NCBI GenBank assembly: GCA_945861855.1 | Contig: CAMAWG010000035.1 | Location: 1-32,180 of the forward strand | Direction: 5' to 3' | Length of the DNA stretch: 32,180 nt | From: Rhodoplanes serenus | Lineage (GTDB): Bacteria; Pseudomonadota; Alphaproteobacteria; Rhizobiales; Xanthobacteraceae | Part shown: positions 15,741 through 21,671 of the stretch, one piece after another | How the letters are laid out: the number at the start of each line of letters is the position of its first letter | Position numbering within the stretch: the first letter of the stretch is position 1 | Position numbers and translations under genes: made by a program | Notes under the pieces: generated by a model | Database searches by the model: none | What the model was told of the DNA's origin: nothing | Seen by the model: the letters and a program-made list of their open reading frames with translations, nothing else

Positions 15741-16028
15741 TCAGAGATTGACGGACAGATCATCCCAATTCGGATTGTCATGCTCAATGGTCCGTATTTT
15801 CCATTCGCGATGCCATTTCTTCAGTTGTTTCTCTCGTGATATCGCCGACGTCGGATCGTCGAAAATCTCATAGTACATAAGCTTATTGACTCCGTGCTTG
15901 GCTGAAAAACCAGGAATCAATTTTGCCTTGTGTTGATGTACGCGTCGAGCCAAGTCATTGGTCACGCCGATGTAAAGGGTGCCGTGCTTTCGGCTTGCAA
16001 GAATGTAGACGTAGAACTGGCGATCCAT
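15741..16028 (-). CDS. GIY-YIG nuclease domain protein (COG2827-like)
   Basis: A 95-residue single-domain nuclease. The GIY position is YVYIL (6-10), the YIG position LYIG (18-21), the catalytic arginine lies in DLARRVHQHK (Arg28/Arg29), and the metal-binding glutamate is Glu66 in SREKQLKKW. All catalytic elements are therefore present. The gene is visibly richer in A and T than its neighbours and uses codons such as AAT, CAT and ATT that they avoid, a sign of transfer. It lies between near-identical inverted repeats inside the nitrile hydratase operon, co-directional with it. Its natural role is unknown. Proteins of this group are often annotated as putative endonucleases, and here it may drive movement of its own cassette. 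Confidence 0.9.
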   Translation of the reverse strand: MDRQFYVYILASRKHGTLYIGVTNDLARRVHQHKAKLIPGFSAKHGVNKLMYYEIFDDPTSAISREKQLKKWHREWKIRTIEHDNPNWDDLSVNL

Positions 16029-16042
16029 AATGAGACCGCTGG

Positions 16043-16099
16043 GGTTATGGATTCCGGCACTCGCTCGCTGCGCTCGCTCGGCCGGAATGACGGTGCAAC
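16043..16099. repeat. Right inverted repeat of the GIY-YIG cassette
   Basis: It starts GGTTATGGATTCCGGCAC and ends GCCGGAATGACGGTGCAAC, the reverse complement of the left copy except for one missing base and a different loop. The loop here is CGCTCGCTGCGCTCGCTCG, a short CGCT-rich direct repeat in place of the paired GGCC loop. It ends one base before the beta-subunit stop codon on the plus-strand coordinate scale. Confidence 0.85.
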
Positions 16100-16100
16100 A

Positions 16101-16757
16101 TCATGCCGGATCGAGATACGGCTCGAACGCGTCGATCGATATCTTGATCGTCGGATCGGCGTCCGGACCCCACAATTCCTGGCTCGTGAACACCACAGTA
16201 TAGAGCCACTGCGGATTGTCGCCGCGGTCGGCTGCGACCGAGTCCGGGTACATGTGGCAGCCGTGGCACATCTCGACCACGCCGACCTTGTCGCGCGCGT
16301 AGCGCGGCAGCCGCGTATGCGTCTTCGGGTGGATGTTCCTGGTGCGCACCCGGTCGCCCGGCTTGAATTTCTGCGGGCCCTGTTGCTGGCGGTAGAACGA
16401 CGAGCGCGACAGCCCCGCGCCGACCACATCGGGGGTGAGCTTGCGCGGCAGGCTTTTGCCCGGCGTCTGCGCGTGACCCGCCTTCAGCTCTTCCGGTGAA
16501 GCGTAGCCGCGCTCGATGACATTGTTCTCCATCGCCAGTGCCCAGCGCTGATAGTAGGACGCCGAAAGATAGGTCACCGGCGGCAGCTTCTCCTGCGCGA
16601 AGCGTGAATGGTCGATATGCCAGGCGCCCGCGTAGCCCATGGCGCGCTGCATGGCGAGCACGCGGCCCTCCCAGGGCGCGTGGAACGGCGGCTCGTTGAC
16701 TTCGGCCTCGACCTTGCCGAAGCCGTCCATGCCGCCCATGTCGTGGACGCTGTCCAT
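16101..16757 (-). CDS. nthB: Nitrile hydratase beta subunit
   Basis: A 218-residue structural subunit. The N-terminus [16 protein letters not shown] is the family signature. Further marks are FHAPWEGRVLAMQRAMG, YYQRWALAMENNVIERG and the C-terminal SH3-like barrel with FKPGDRVRTRNIHPKTHTRLP and TVVFTSQELWG. Together with alpha it converts nitriles to amides; its Arg residues help hold the oxidised metal claw. The start ATG overlaps the alpha stop as TGATG, with AAGGTGAAG upstream, so translation is coupled. The stop codon lies in a GCATGA that is repeated at the accessory gene start on the other side of the GIY-YIG cassette. Confidence 0.96.
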   Translation of the reverse strand: MDSVHDMGGMDGFGKVEAEVNEPPFHAPWEGRVLAMQRAMGYAGAWHIDHSRFAQEKLPPVTYLSASYYQRWALAMENNVIERGYASPEELKAGHAQTPGKSLPRKLTPDVVGAGLSRSSFYRQQQGPQKFKPGDRVRTRNIHPKTHTRLPRYARDKVGVVEMCHGCHMYPDSVAADRGDNPQWLYTVVFTSQELWGPDADPTIKISIDAFEPYLDPA

Positions 16758-17413
16758 CACTTCACCTTGCTGTCGGTTTGGGCGGGGTTCAGCGGCAGTC
16801 CGGTGCCGATCATGGAATCGCGCGTGACGAGATCGGCGAGTTTTTCTTCGCTCCAGCCTTCGGTGCCGGCGGGCCGCATCGGCAGCACGATGAAGCGCGT
16901 CTCGGCGGTCGAATCCCACACCCGCACTTCGGTGTCCTTCGGCAGCGCGATGCCGAAATCGTTGAGCACGCCGCGCGGATCCTTGACCGCGCGCGAACGG
17001 TACGGCGCCGACTTGTACCAGACCGGCGGCAGGCCGAGGACCTCCCACGGATAGCAGGAGCACAGCGTGCAGACGATCATGTTGTGGCGCTGCGACGTGT
17101 TCTCGACCGCGACCAGATGGTCGCCGACCCGGCTCATGTGGCCCATCGAGGCGACCGCCTTGGTGGCGTCCTCCAGCAGCGCCTTCTTGAAGGCCGGATC
17201 GGTCCAGGCTCGGGCGACCACGACCGAGCCGTTGCGCGGGCCGATCTTGGTCTCGTAGGCCTCGATGATGGCGTCGAGCGCGGCCGGGTCGATGTAGCCC
17301 TTCTCGGTCAGCACGGTTTCCAGCGCGCGCACGCGCAGTTGCGTCTCCGACAGTTCGGAGCCGTGCTCGTGATCGTGGTCGTGGTGGTCATGATCGTGGT
17401 CGTGTCCGGCCAT
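16757..17413 (-). CDS. nthA: Nitrile hydratase alpha subunit, cobalt type
   Basis: A 218-residue catalytic subunit. The metal claw is [10 protein letters not shown] with Cys115, Thr116, Leu117, Cys118, Ser119 and Cys120. Thr in CTLCSC is the mark of cobalt-type enzymes, whereas iron-type ones have Ser. The N-terminus carries a His/Asp string, [16 protein letters not shown] (residues 3-18), before the normal domain begins at [12 protein letters not shown]. This could bind metal before insertion; that is inference. The start at 17413 has GGAGG five bases upstream; a longer reading to 17479 has no support. It is the first gene of the operon alpha-beta-(cassette)-accessory and is divergent from a TRAP transporter 38 bases away. 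No amidase gene is in the window. Confidence 0.96.
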   Translation of the reverse strand: MAGHDHDHDHHDHDHEHGSELSETQLRVRALETVLTEKGYIDPAALDAIIEAYETKIGPRNGSVVVARAWTDPAFKKALLEDATKAVASMGHMSRVGDHLVAVENTSQRHNMIVCTLCSCYPWEVLGLPPVWYKSAPYRSRAVKDPRGVLNDFGIALPKDTEVRVWDSTAETRFIVLPMRPAGTEGWSEEKLADLVTRDSMIGTGLPLNPAQTDSKVK

Positions 17414-17439
17414 GGGGACCTCCGGCGGGTGATTTGCGC

Positions 17440-17445
17440 TACAAT
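17440..17445 (+). promoter_or_regulatory. Possible -10 box giving a leaderless dctQ message
   Basis: TACAAT ends six bases before the ATG of the DctQ-like gene, so initiation at usual distance would start the RNA at or beside the ATG. No Shine-Dalgarno sequence is seen between them. No good -35 box is visible at 17-base spacing. Confidence 0.25.
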
Positions 17446-17451
17446 ATAGCA

Positions 17452-17970
17452 ATGCCGGAAACCTCCCGCACCATCGCATTGGCCGACCGCATCGACCGCC
17501 TCAACGCGGCGATCGGGCGCACCGTGGCCTGGGCCTGCCTGCTGGTGGTTGTGGTGCAATTCACCGTTGTGCTGATGCGGTATCTGTTCGGGCTCGGCTC
17601 GATCTGGCTGACCGAGACGATCGTCTACGGCCACGCCGCCTTGTTCATGCTGGCCTCGGCCTGGACCTTGCGCGAGGGCGGGCACGTCCGGGTGGACATC
17701 TTCTACGCCGACGCAGGCCCCCGGCGGCGGGCGCTGGTCGACCTCTGCGGCGCGCTGCTGCTGCTGCTGCCGTTCATGCTGGTGTTGTTGTGGTTCGCCG
17801 TCCCCTACGTTGGCCGCTCCTGGGCGATTTTGGAGACTTCGCGCGAAACGAGCGGCCTGCCGGCGGTATATCTGCTCAAGACGCTGATCCCGCTGTTCGC
17901 GCTGCTGATGGCGCTGCAGGGTGTCGCGCAGGCGATCCGTGCGGCGCATGTTCTCAAAGGCATGCGCTAG
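17452..17970 (+). CDS. TRAP transporter small permease (DctQ-like)
   Basis: A 172-residue membrane protein with four predicted helices (about 28-48, 57-76, 98-120 and 140-162). The segment [44 protein letters not shown] is the DctQ signature. It pairs with the large permease encoded directly downstream to take up an organic acid by sodium gradient together with a periplasmic binding protein. The ATG at 17452 was chosen; a TTG at 17434 is a weaker option. The stop TAG abuts the next ATG with no gap. Confidence 0.92.
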   Translation: MPETSRTIALADRIDRLNAAIGRTVAWACLLVVVVQFTVVLMRYLFGLGSIWLTETIVYGHAALFMLASAWTLREGGHVRVDIFYADAGPRRRALVDLCGALLLLLPFMLVLLWFAVPYVGRSWAILETSRETSGLPAVYLLKTLIPLFALLMALQGVAQAIRAAHVLKGMR

Positions 17971-19365
17971 ATGGGCCTCGCTGAAGCCCTCGCCATACTG
18001 ATGGTGGTCGCGGTCTGCGGCTTCCTGTTCTTCGGCTATCCGGTGGCGCTCACTCTCGGCGGCGTGTCGCTGGCCTTTGCCGCGCTCGGCCACCTCACCG
18101 GCACGATGAGTTTCTCCTTCATCGGCGCGCTGCCGCAGCGCGTGTTCGGCGTGATGACCAACGAGGTGCTGCTGGCGATCCCGCTGTTCATCTTCATGGG
18201 CGTGATGCTGGAGCGCTCGCGCATCGCCGAGGATTTGTTGGAAACGATGGGCCGGCTGTTCGGAAGCTTGCGCGGCGGATTGGGGATTTCGGTCGCGATC
18301 GTCGGCACGCTCCTGGCCGCCGCCAAGGGCGTGGTCGGCGCCACCACCGTGACGATGGGCCTGATCGTGCTGCCGACCATGCTGCGCTACGGCTACGACA
18401 AGAAGCTCGCCGCCGGCACCGTCGCCGCGACCGCGACGCTGGCCCAGATATTTCCTCCCGCGACCGTTCTCGTTCTGCTCGGCGACCAGCTCTCCACCGC
18501 CTATCAGGCGGCCCAGCTCGCCCAGGGCAATTTCGCGCCGTCGTCGGTCACGGTGAGCGACCTGTTCGCCGGCGCCATCGTGCCGGGCTTCTCGCTGGTG
18601 GCGATGTACATTCTCTACCTGATCGGCATGGCGGTGTTCTTCCCGAAAACCTCGCCCGCGATCCCGCCCGAGCCCGGCGCGCCGAAAGGTTTTGCGCTGG
18701 CGCGCCGCCTGATCGCGGTGCTGGTGGCGCCGCTGCTTCTGATCCTCGCGGTGCTGGGCTCGATCCTCGCTGGCATCGCCACGCCGACCGAAGCCGCTTC
18801 CGTCGGCGCGGTCGGCGCGATCCTCTTGGCGGCGATCAAGGGCACGCTCGGCCATGCGCTCGCACCCGTCGTGCAGCGGACCACCCAGGTCACCTGCATG
18901 ATCTTCGTCATCCTCATCGGTGCGACATTGTTCAGCCTCGTGTTCCGCGGGCTCGGCGGCGACGACATGGTGCATCGCGCGCTGGGCGGCCTCCCCGGGG
19001 GCGCTGCGGGCGCCATCCTCGTGGTCATGGTCGCGATGTTCCTCCTGGGCTTCGTTATGGACGCCTTCGAGATCATCTTCGTGGTGGTGCCGATCGTGGC
19101 GGTGCCGCTGCTCAAGCTGCACGGCGTCGATCCGGTCTGGCTCGGCATCATGATGGCGATGAACCTGCAGACCTCCTACATGCACCCGCCGCTCGGGCCG
19201 ACCTTGTTCTTCCTGCGCGGCGTCGCCCCGCCGGAGATCACCACCCGGGACATCTACATCGGCATCATCCCGTTCGTGCTGATTCAGCTTTTCGCCCTGG
19301 TGGTGCTTTGGTATGTGCCGGGGCTTGCGACCGCGCTGCCGCATGCGCTTTATGGGGGGCGATGA
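17971..19365 (+). CDS. TRAP transporter large permease (DctM-like)
   Basis: A 464-residue polytopic transporter subunit, with about 12 hydrophobic segments. Typical DctM stretches are VLLAIPLFIFMGVMLERS, AAAKGVVGATTVTMGLIVLP, FPPATVLVLLGDQLS, ILAGIATPTEAASVGAVGA and NLQTSYMHPPLGPTLFFLRG. The loop and helix inserted after the TPTEAA motif resemble the branch linked to mannitol/chloroaromatic transporters (COG4664). No DctP-type or TAXI-type binding protein is in the window, so the solute cannot be inferred. It is followed after seven bases by an SDR gene, probably in the same transcript. Confidence 0.94.
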   Translation: MGLAEALAILMVVAVCGFLFFGYPVALTLGGVSLAFAALGHLTGTMSFSFIGALPQRVFGVMTNEVLLAIPLFIFMGVMLERSRIAEDLLETMGRLFGSLRGGLGISVAIVGTLLAAAKGVVGATTVTMGLIVLPTMLRYGYDKKLAAGTVAATATLAQIFPPATVLVLLGDQLSTAYQAAQLAQGNFAPSSVTVSDLFAGAIVPGFSLVAMYILYLIGMAVFFPKTSPAIPPEPGAPKGFALARRLIAVLVAPLLLILAVLGSILAGIATPTEAASVGAVGAILLAAIKGTLGHALAPVVQRTTQVTCMIFVILIGATLFSLVFRGLGGDDMVHRALGGLPGGAAGAILVVMVAMFLLGFVMDAFEIIFVVVPIVAVPLLKLHGVDPVWLGIMMAMNLQTSYMHPPLGPTLFFLRGVAPPEITTRDIYIGIIPFVLIQLFALVVLWYVPGLATALPHALYGGR

Positions 19366-19372
19366 GGATCGG

Positions 19373-20149
19373 ATGAAAGCCGCCGAACTGTTCGATCTCA
19401 AGGGCCGCGTGGCGCTGGTGACCGGCGCGTCCGGCGGGCTCGGCCTGCGCTTTGCCGAGGTGCTGGCGGCGAACGGCGCGTCCGTGGCGCTGGTGGCGCG
19501 GCGGGCCGACAAGCTGAAGTCCGCCGTCGCCAAGATCGAGAAGGCCGGCGGCAAGGCCATCGCGGTCGAGGCCGACGTGCTCGACCGCGCCGCGATGAAC
19601 AATGCGTTCGATCAGGCGGAAAAGGCGCTTGGCACCGTCACCATTCTCGTCAACAACGCCGGCGTCGCCCATTCCACCCGCGCCACCGATGTGACCGAGG
19701 AGGAGTGGAACCACGTTGTCCGCACCAATCTCGACGCGGTGTTCTTCTGGGCGCAGGAGGGCGCGCGCCGCATGCTCAAGGCCAACGCCAGGGGCGCGAT
19801 CGTCAACATCGCCTCGGTGCTGGGCTTCGGCGTGTCGAAGGGCACCGTCGCCTATGCCACCGCCAAGGCCGGCGTGATCCAGATGACCAAGGCGCTCGGC
19901 AACGAGCTCGCCTTCAAGGGCGTGCGCGTCAACGCCATCGCGCCCGGCTGGTTCGTCACCGACATCAACCGCGAGTATCTCGCGAGCGAGCAGGGCAAAA
20001 AGCTCACTCGAGACATCCCGGTCGGCCGCTTTGGCCAGGACGGCGATCTCGACGGCGCGCTGCTGTTGCTGGTTTCGGACGCGGGCGCCTACATGGCGGG
20101 GACGACCGTCGTCTGCGACGGCGGCCAGATGGTCGCGCTCAGGGGATAG
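19373..20149 (+). CDS. Short-chain dehydrogenase/reductase (SDR)
   Basis: A 258-residue classical SDR. The cofactor motif is TGASGGLGLRFAE, followed by NNAGVAHSTRA. The catalytic residues are Ser148, Tyr161 and Lys165 in SVLGFGVSKGTVAYATAK. It oxidises or reduces a hydroxy/keto group with NAD(P)H. The family is broad and the substrate unknown, though position between a TRAP transporter and an acyl-CoA dehydrogenase suggests breakdown of an imported acid. GAGG stands five bases before the ATG at 19373; the longer reading overlaps DctM and is unlikely. Confidence 0.95.
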   Translation: MKAAELFDLKGRVALVTGASGGLGLRFAEVLAANGASVALVARRADKLKSAVAKIEKAGGKAIAVEADVLDRAAMNNAFDQAEKALGTVTILVNNAGVAHSTRATDVTEEEWNHVVRTNLDAVFFWAQEGARRMLKANARGAIVNIASVLGFGVSKGTVAYATAKAGVIQMTKALGNELAFKGVRVNAIAPGWFVTDINREYLASEQGKKLTRDIPVGRFGQDGDLDGALLLLVSDAGAYMAGTTVVCDGGQMVALRG

Positions 20150-20150
20150 C

Positions 20151-20277
20151 CTCTCTTATCCCTCCCCGCTTGCGGGGAGGGTGGTTCGCGAAGCTAACCG
20201 GGTGGGGTTAGACTGTCGATCGACCCCACCCGGCGCCTTCGGCGCCACCCTCCCCCTTCGGGGGAGGGATTAAGAGG
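20151..20277. repeat. Large palindromic intergenic repeat (CCTCCCC/GGGGAGGG type)
   Basis: The outer arms CCTCTCTTATCCCTCCCC and GGGAGGGATTAAGAGG are nearly complementary. Inside are CCCCGC-TTG-CGGGG, AACCGGGTGGGGTT opposite ACCCCACCCGG, and GGCGCC-TTC-GGCGCC. The whole can fold into a long branched structure. I recognise the type as abundant in Bradyrhizobium/Rhodopseudomonas. Its right end provides GAGG (20274-20277), seven bases before the acyl-CoA dehydrogenase ATG. Confidence 0.85.
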
Positions 20278-20284
20278 CCCTGCC

Positions 20285-21496
20285 ATGGACTTCACGCTGC
20301 CGCCCGAGATCGAGAGCCTTCGCCTGCGCGTGCGCGATTTCGTCGAGGAGCACGTGCTGCCGCTCGAATCCGATCCTAAGAATTTCTCGGAGCACGAGAA
20401 CATCCCGGACGCGCGGCTCGCGCCCGTGCGCGAGAAGGCTAAGAAGGCCGGCCTCTGGGCGCCGCAGTCGCCGAAGGAATACGGCGGCATGGACCTGCCG
20501 ATGGTCGCCTGGGCGGTGATGTACGAGGAGGCCGCGCGTTCGCTGTTCGGCCCGCTCGCGTTCAACTGCATGGCGCCCGACGACGGCAACATGAACGTGC
20601 TGAAAAAGCTCGGCACCCCGGCGCAGAAGGAAAAGTGGCTCAAGCCGATCGTCGAGGGGAAGGTCCGCTCGTCCTTCGCCATGACCGAGCCCGCGCCCGG
20701 CGGCGGCTCCGACCCGAGCATGATCAAGACCTATGCTGAGAAGAAGGGCGACACCTGGAAAATCTACGGCCGCAAGTGGTTCATCACCGGCGCGGACGGC
20801 GCATCGCATTTCATCCTCGCGGCGCGCACCTCCGACGACAAGCGCAAGGGCATCACCACCTTCCTCTATCACAAGGACCAGCCTGGCTGGAAAATCGTGC
20901 GCCGTATCGAGATCATGGGCCCCGAGGAGCATGGCGGCCATTGCGAGCTGGAGTTCGACGGCCTCGAAGTGCACGAGAGTGAGATTCTTTCCGGCGTTGG
21001 CGACGGACTGAAGGTCGTGCAGGTGCGGCTCGGGCCCGCGCGGCTCACCCACTGCATGCGGTGGCTCGGCTGGTCGAAGCGCTGCATGGAGATCGCGCAG
21101 GAGTACGTCAACCGCCGCGAGGGCTTCGGCATCAAGCTCGCCGATCGCGAGAGCGTGCAGATGAAGCTCGGCGAGGTCGGACACAACATCCAGATCGGGC
21201 GGCTGCTCACCATGCACGCCGCCTGGAAACTCGATCAGGGCGACTATGCGCGGAAGGAAGTGTCGATGGCCAAGGTCCACATGGCCAACACCCTGCACCA
21301 GGCCGCCGACGTCGCGATCCAGCTCCAGGGCGCGCGCGGCTATTCCAAGGACACCATCGTCGAATGGGTCTACCGCGCCGCCCGCGCCGCGCGTCTGGTC
21401 GACGGCGCCGACGAGGTGCACAAGATGGTGCTGGCGAAGTTCATGCGCGAGGAAGGCCGCGATTTCTGGCGCTGGAGTGCGGGAAATAGGGTGTAA
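20285..21496 (+). CDS. Acyl-CoA dehydrogenase family protein
   Basis: A 403-residue FAD enzyme of about normal length. Domain marks are EYGGMDLPMVAWAVMYEEAAR, the FAD/substrate loop SFAMTEPAPGGGSDPSMI, the GRKWFITGADGASHFILAART beta domain, and the C-terminal ARGYSKDTIVEWVYRAARAARLVDGADEVHK. The residue usually Glu in the YEGT loop of short/medium-chain enzymes is Asp in RLVDGADEVH, as in the ACAD10/11-like branch. It would form a double bond or process a hydroxyacyl-CoA; the chain specificity is unknown. The only ribosome binding sequence, GAGG, comes from the preceding palindromic repeat. Confidence 0.94.
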   Translation: MDFTLPPEIESLRLRVRDFVEEHVLPLESDPKNFSEHENIPDARLAPVREKAKKAGLWAPQSPKEYGGMDLPMVAWAVMYEEAARSLFGPLAFNCMAPDDGNMNVLKKLGTPAQKEKWLKPIVEGKVRSSFAMTEPAPGGGSDPSMIKTYAEKKGDTWKIYGRKWFITGADGASHFILAARTSDDKRKGITTFLYHKDQPGWKIVRRIEIMGPEEHGGHCELEFDGLEVHESEILSGVGDGLKVVQVRLGPARLTHCMRWLGWSKRCMEIAQEYVNRREGFGIKLADRESVQMKLGEVGHNIQIGRLLTMHAAWKLDQGDYARKEVSMAKVHMANTLHQAADVAIQLQGARGYSKDTIVEWVYRAARAARLVDGADEVHKMVLAKFMREEGRDFWRWSAGNRV

Positions 21497-21522
21497 TCCG
21501 TTCCGGCACGACATTGCCACAC

Positions 21523-21651
21523 GTGTCCCGGACGCGGTGCGGCGCGGAGCGTTGCACCGCTGATCCGGGACCCAGCTTTCTTCAAGTAACCGGGGTCCCG
21601 GGTCTGCAGCGCATCACTTCGCTTTGCTCGTGCTGCGCTGCGCCCGGGACA
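21523..21651. repeat. Long palindromic element, copy 2
   Basis: This is the same family as 11143-11324 but inverted. Read on the minus strand it gives TGTCCCGGGCGCAGCGCAGC, GACCCGGGACCCCGG and CACCGCGTCCGGGACAC. It lacks the 60-base double-hairpin insertion of copy 1. Like copy 1 it fills the space between two convergent genes, here the acyl-CoA dehydrogenase and the histidine kinase. Confidence 0.85.
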
Positions 21652-21671
21652 GGTCTCTAAGCTGGTGCCTG

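Larger units (their letters stand above)
15668..16106 (-). mobile_element. Putative GIY-YIG mobile cassette with inverted repeats and target duplication
   Basis: The unit 15674-16100 contains one intact gene (GIY-YIG nuclease) between inverted repeats. The left repeat is 15674-15731 (58 bases) and the right repeat 16043-16099 (57 bases). By eye about 50 of 57 positions match; differences cluster in the central loop. Each repeat also folds on itself through ATTCCGGC / GCCGGAAT. Immediately outside stand identical hexamers, TCATGC on the plus strand, at 15668-15673 and 16101-16106. On the coding strand these read GCATGA and contain the start codon of the accessory gene and the stop codon of beta. 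Excising the unit and one hexamer rebuilds a normal ATGA overlap. The gene fills nearly all internal space, leaving 9 and 14 bases to the repeats. Confidence 0.7.

Noticed and set aside
15668..16106. The GIY-YIG region read as two unrelated repeats landing by chance beside an old operon gene
   Set aside because: Near-identical inverted ends, the matching outer hexamers, the restored ATGA overlap and the different base composition together favour a single insertion event. Chance is not fully excluded without an empty-site genome.
16757..17479. Longer start for nitrile hydratase alpha at 17479
   Set aside because: The additional residues overlap the divergent dctQ start, show no family similarity, and a strong GGAGG precedes the ATG at 17413.
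17308..19602. A 764-residue open frame on the minus strand ahead of the nitrile hydratase alpha gene
   Set aside because: It covers the TRAP genes in mirror frame and consists of Arg/His/Gln/Glu-rich sequence. The TRAP genes show transmembrane and family motifs.
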